A DNA stretch of 64,000 bases from Megaustenia siamemsis (taxonomy: Eukaryota; Mollusca; Gastropoda; Stylommatophora; Ariophantidae). Below, in pieces: positions 62,440 to 64,000 of the stretch; the stretch's first letter is position 1, and each line of letters starts with the position of its first letter. Under the pieces are notes generated by a model that saw only the letters and a program-made list of their open reading frames with translations, did not search any database and was not told the DNA's origin. A program made the position numbers and the translations under genes. Where the stretch lies: assembly GCA_032433765.1 (NCBI GenBank), contig JAVIAB010000047.1:16744177-16808176 (forward strand), read 5' to 3'.

Positions 62440-64000
62440 TCATCATCATCGAGTACCGTCTCCGCAACGAAGGTTGGCTACCATGGAGCGCCATTCTGCT
62501 CTGTCTCTTGCTTTGATGGTGCAGTTGTCATAGGCTGATTTGTCCATCTTTTGATATTACTCGTCCATGTTAGTCTTGGTCTGCCACTACCTCTTTTACC
62601 TTGTATTTTCCCTTCCAGGCTATTGTGTCTTTTAACATGGCCCAAAAATCGCATTTTTCTTGTTTGAATTGTGCTTAGTAGTTCTCTTTTCATTTTCAGC
62701 TGTTTTAAGACTTCATCGTTTGTTGATTTTCCTTCCATCCAAATCTACCTATTCTTCTATATATCCACATTTCAAAGGCTTCAATTTTCTGTTCTGTTTC
62801 TTGTCTAATGTCCATGTTTCTGTTGTCTAATGTCCATGTTTCTGCACCATATAGGAATATTGAGAAGATGTAACATTTTGCTATTCTTAGTTTTAGCCCT
62901 GGTGTTACAAGTTTTGATGTTAGTATGTTCTTCATGACAATAAAATTACTTTTTGCCATTCCTATTCTTTTGTTTATTTCAGTTGTACATTTTCCATCAC
63001 TGGTTATAGTATGTCCAAGTAGTTGTAGTTCTGAACTGTCTCCAGGTCTATTCCTTAAATTTTGATATCCATTTGTGGGTTTTGAGTATCTTCTTTGTTT
63101 ATGATCATAGTTTTAGTCTTTTTGATATTCATATCTAGTCCATATTTTTTTGCTTGTCATGTTTATTTCATTAAGCAATTGTTGTAGATCTTTAGGATTT
63201 TCTGCTAGCAGTACAGTATCATCAGCATAGCTTAGGTTATTGATTATCTTTCCATTAATTTCTAGGCCTGGCATCTCTATGATGTTTTTAAAGATGTGCT
63301 CAGTGTATAGATTGAACAAGCTTGGTGATAGGATGCATCCTTGTCTTACTCCTCTTTTATATCAATGGGTGTAGAGTTCTCTTTGTTTATTTTATTATTG
63401 CTGTTTGCTCCCAGAATAGATTACATATTAGTCGTATGTCCATGTCATCTAGATGTATCTCTTTTAGGCATTCTATAAGTTGTTTGTGGTGTACTCTATC
63501 AAAAGCTTTGGTGTAGTCTATGAAGCAGGCATATATTGGTTTTGTTTGCTTTTATGTACTTTTCGATTATGTTCTCATGCAGAATAATGGCTTCTTTTGT
63601 CCCGCTATTTTTCCTAAATCCAAATTGCTGCTCATCTAATTCAGTATTGATTTTTATTCTGAATCCTTCCTTGTATACTTTTAAAAAGATTTTGTAACAT
63701 GGCTCACTAGGCTTATTGTTCTAAAGTCACTGCATTCAACTGCAACCATTCTTTTTAGGCAATGCAATGAAAGTTGATGGTTTTAGTTTATTTGGTATGT
63801 ATCCTGTATGGTATATGTCGTTGCATATGTCTGTAATCACTTCAATACCAAAATCTTCTAGTGCCTGCATCATCTCTATCTGTATGCTATCGGTCCTGCT
63901 GCTTTTCCCTTTTTCATTGTTTTTATAGCTTTTTCCACCTCATATTTTAAGATTTTATAGCCAGATGTACATTATTAGCATGAGAGCACATCACTGAGAG
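62440..64000 (-). mobile_element. LINE-B, RT and C-terminal part, runs off right edge
   Basis: Minus-strand frames joined by frame changes give the RT finger/palm region (AFDRVHHKQLIECL-like at 63450-63520), GCILSPSLFNLYTEHIFKN with LSYADDTVLL (63113-63350), the catalytic YADD pair, and then KCYIFSIFLYGAETWTLDNR (62705-62960). The C-terminal block is [20 protein letters not shown] (62478-62738). The 3' end is a (GAT)n tail at about 62440-62452. The 5' part lies beyond this window. Four other fragments of this family occur at 37.1, 49.2, 51.6 and possibly 10 kb. Confidence 0.9.

Overview
This is eukaryotic, AT-rich, very repeat-rich genomic DNA from an invertebrate animal. A mollusc or other lophotrochozoan seems most likely from the mix of tRNA-derived SINEs and APE-type LINEs, but that is inference and no marker fixes the species. 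There is no bacterial operon structure, CRISPR array or RNA gene. Long open frames in the first 10 kb and at 41 kb are by-products of tandem repeats.

The one host gene I can support is a USP6NL (RN-tre) homologue, a Rab GTPase-activating protein with a TBC domain. It lies on the minus strand and spans 5379-40249. I placed twelve coding exons by homology to the family and by GT-AG splice signals. Their phases all agree, giving one continuous 808-residue reading frame that ends in a stop at 5379-5381. Human USP6NL is about 828 residues, so only a short N-terminal exon is missing, and I could not find it between 40250 and 64000. Both catalytic fingers of the TBC domain (IDLDVNR and YCQG) are present, so the gene looks functional.

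The introns and 3' flank are packed with tandem repeats. There is a 43-bp minisatellite (about 1.07-3.78 kb), a 30-bp one in the 3' flank (4.62-5.22 kb), a different 30-bp one touching the last splice acceptor (6.87-9.66 kb), a 31-bp one (11.04-12.28 kb), a 49/46-bp one (26.04-28.49 kb), and several smaller ones. At 40.9-46.8 kb is a 5.9-kb GATA/GACA tetranucleotide block, with about 5.4 kb of nearly pure GACA, growing from the tail of a truncated LINE.

Mobile DNA fills much of the rest. A D,D34D mariner (7587-9090) sits inside the acceptor minisatellite and is itself broken by a short retroposon. At least six kinds of LINE fragment occur, the most complete being a 3.1-kb APE-EN/RT element at 53.5-56.6 kb and the 3' part of another running off the right edge (62.44-64.0 kb). 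Three tRNA-derived SINE families have several copies each, some with clear target-site duplications. The right half (47-64 kb) is repeat remnants, microsatellites and unassigned DNA, and I see no confirmed host gene there.
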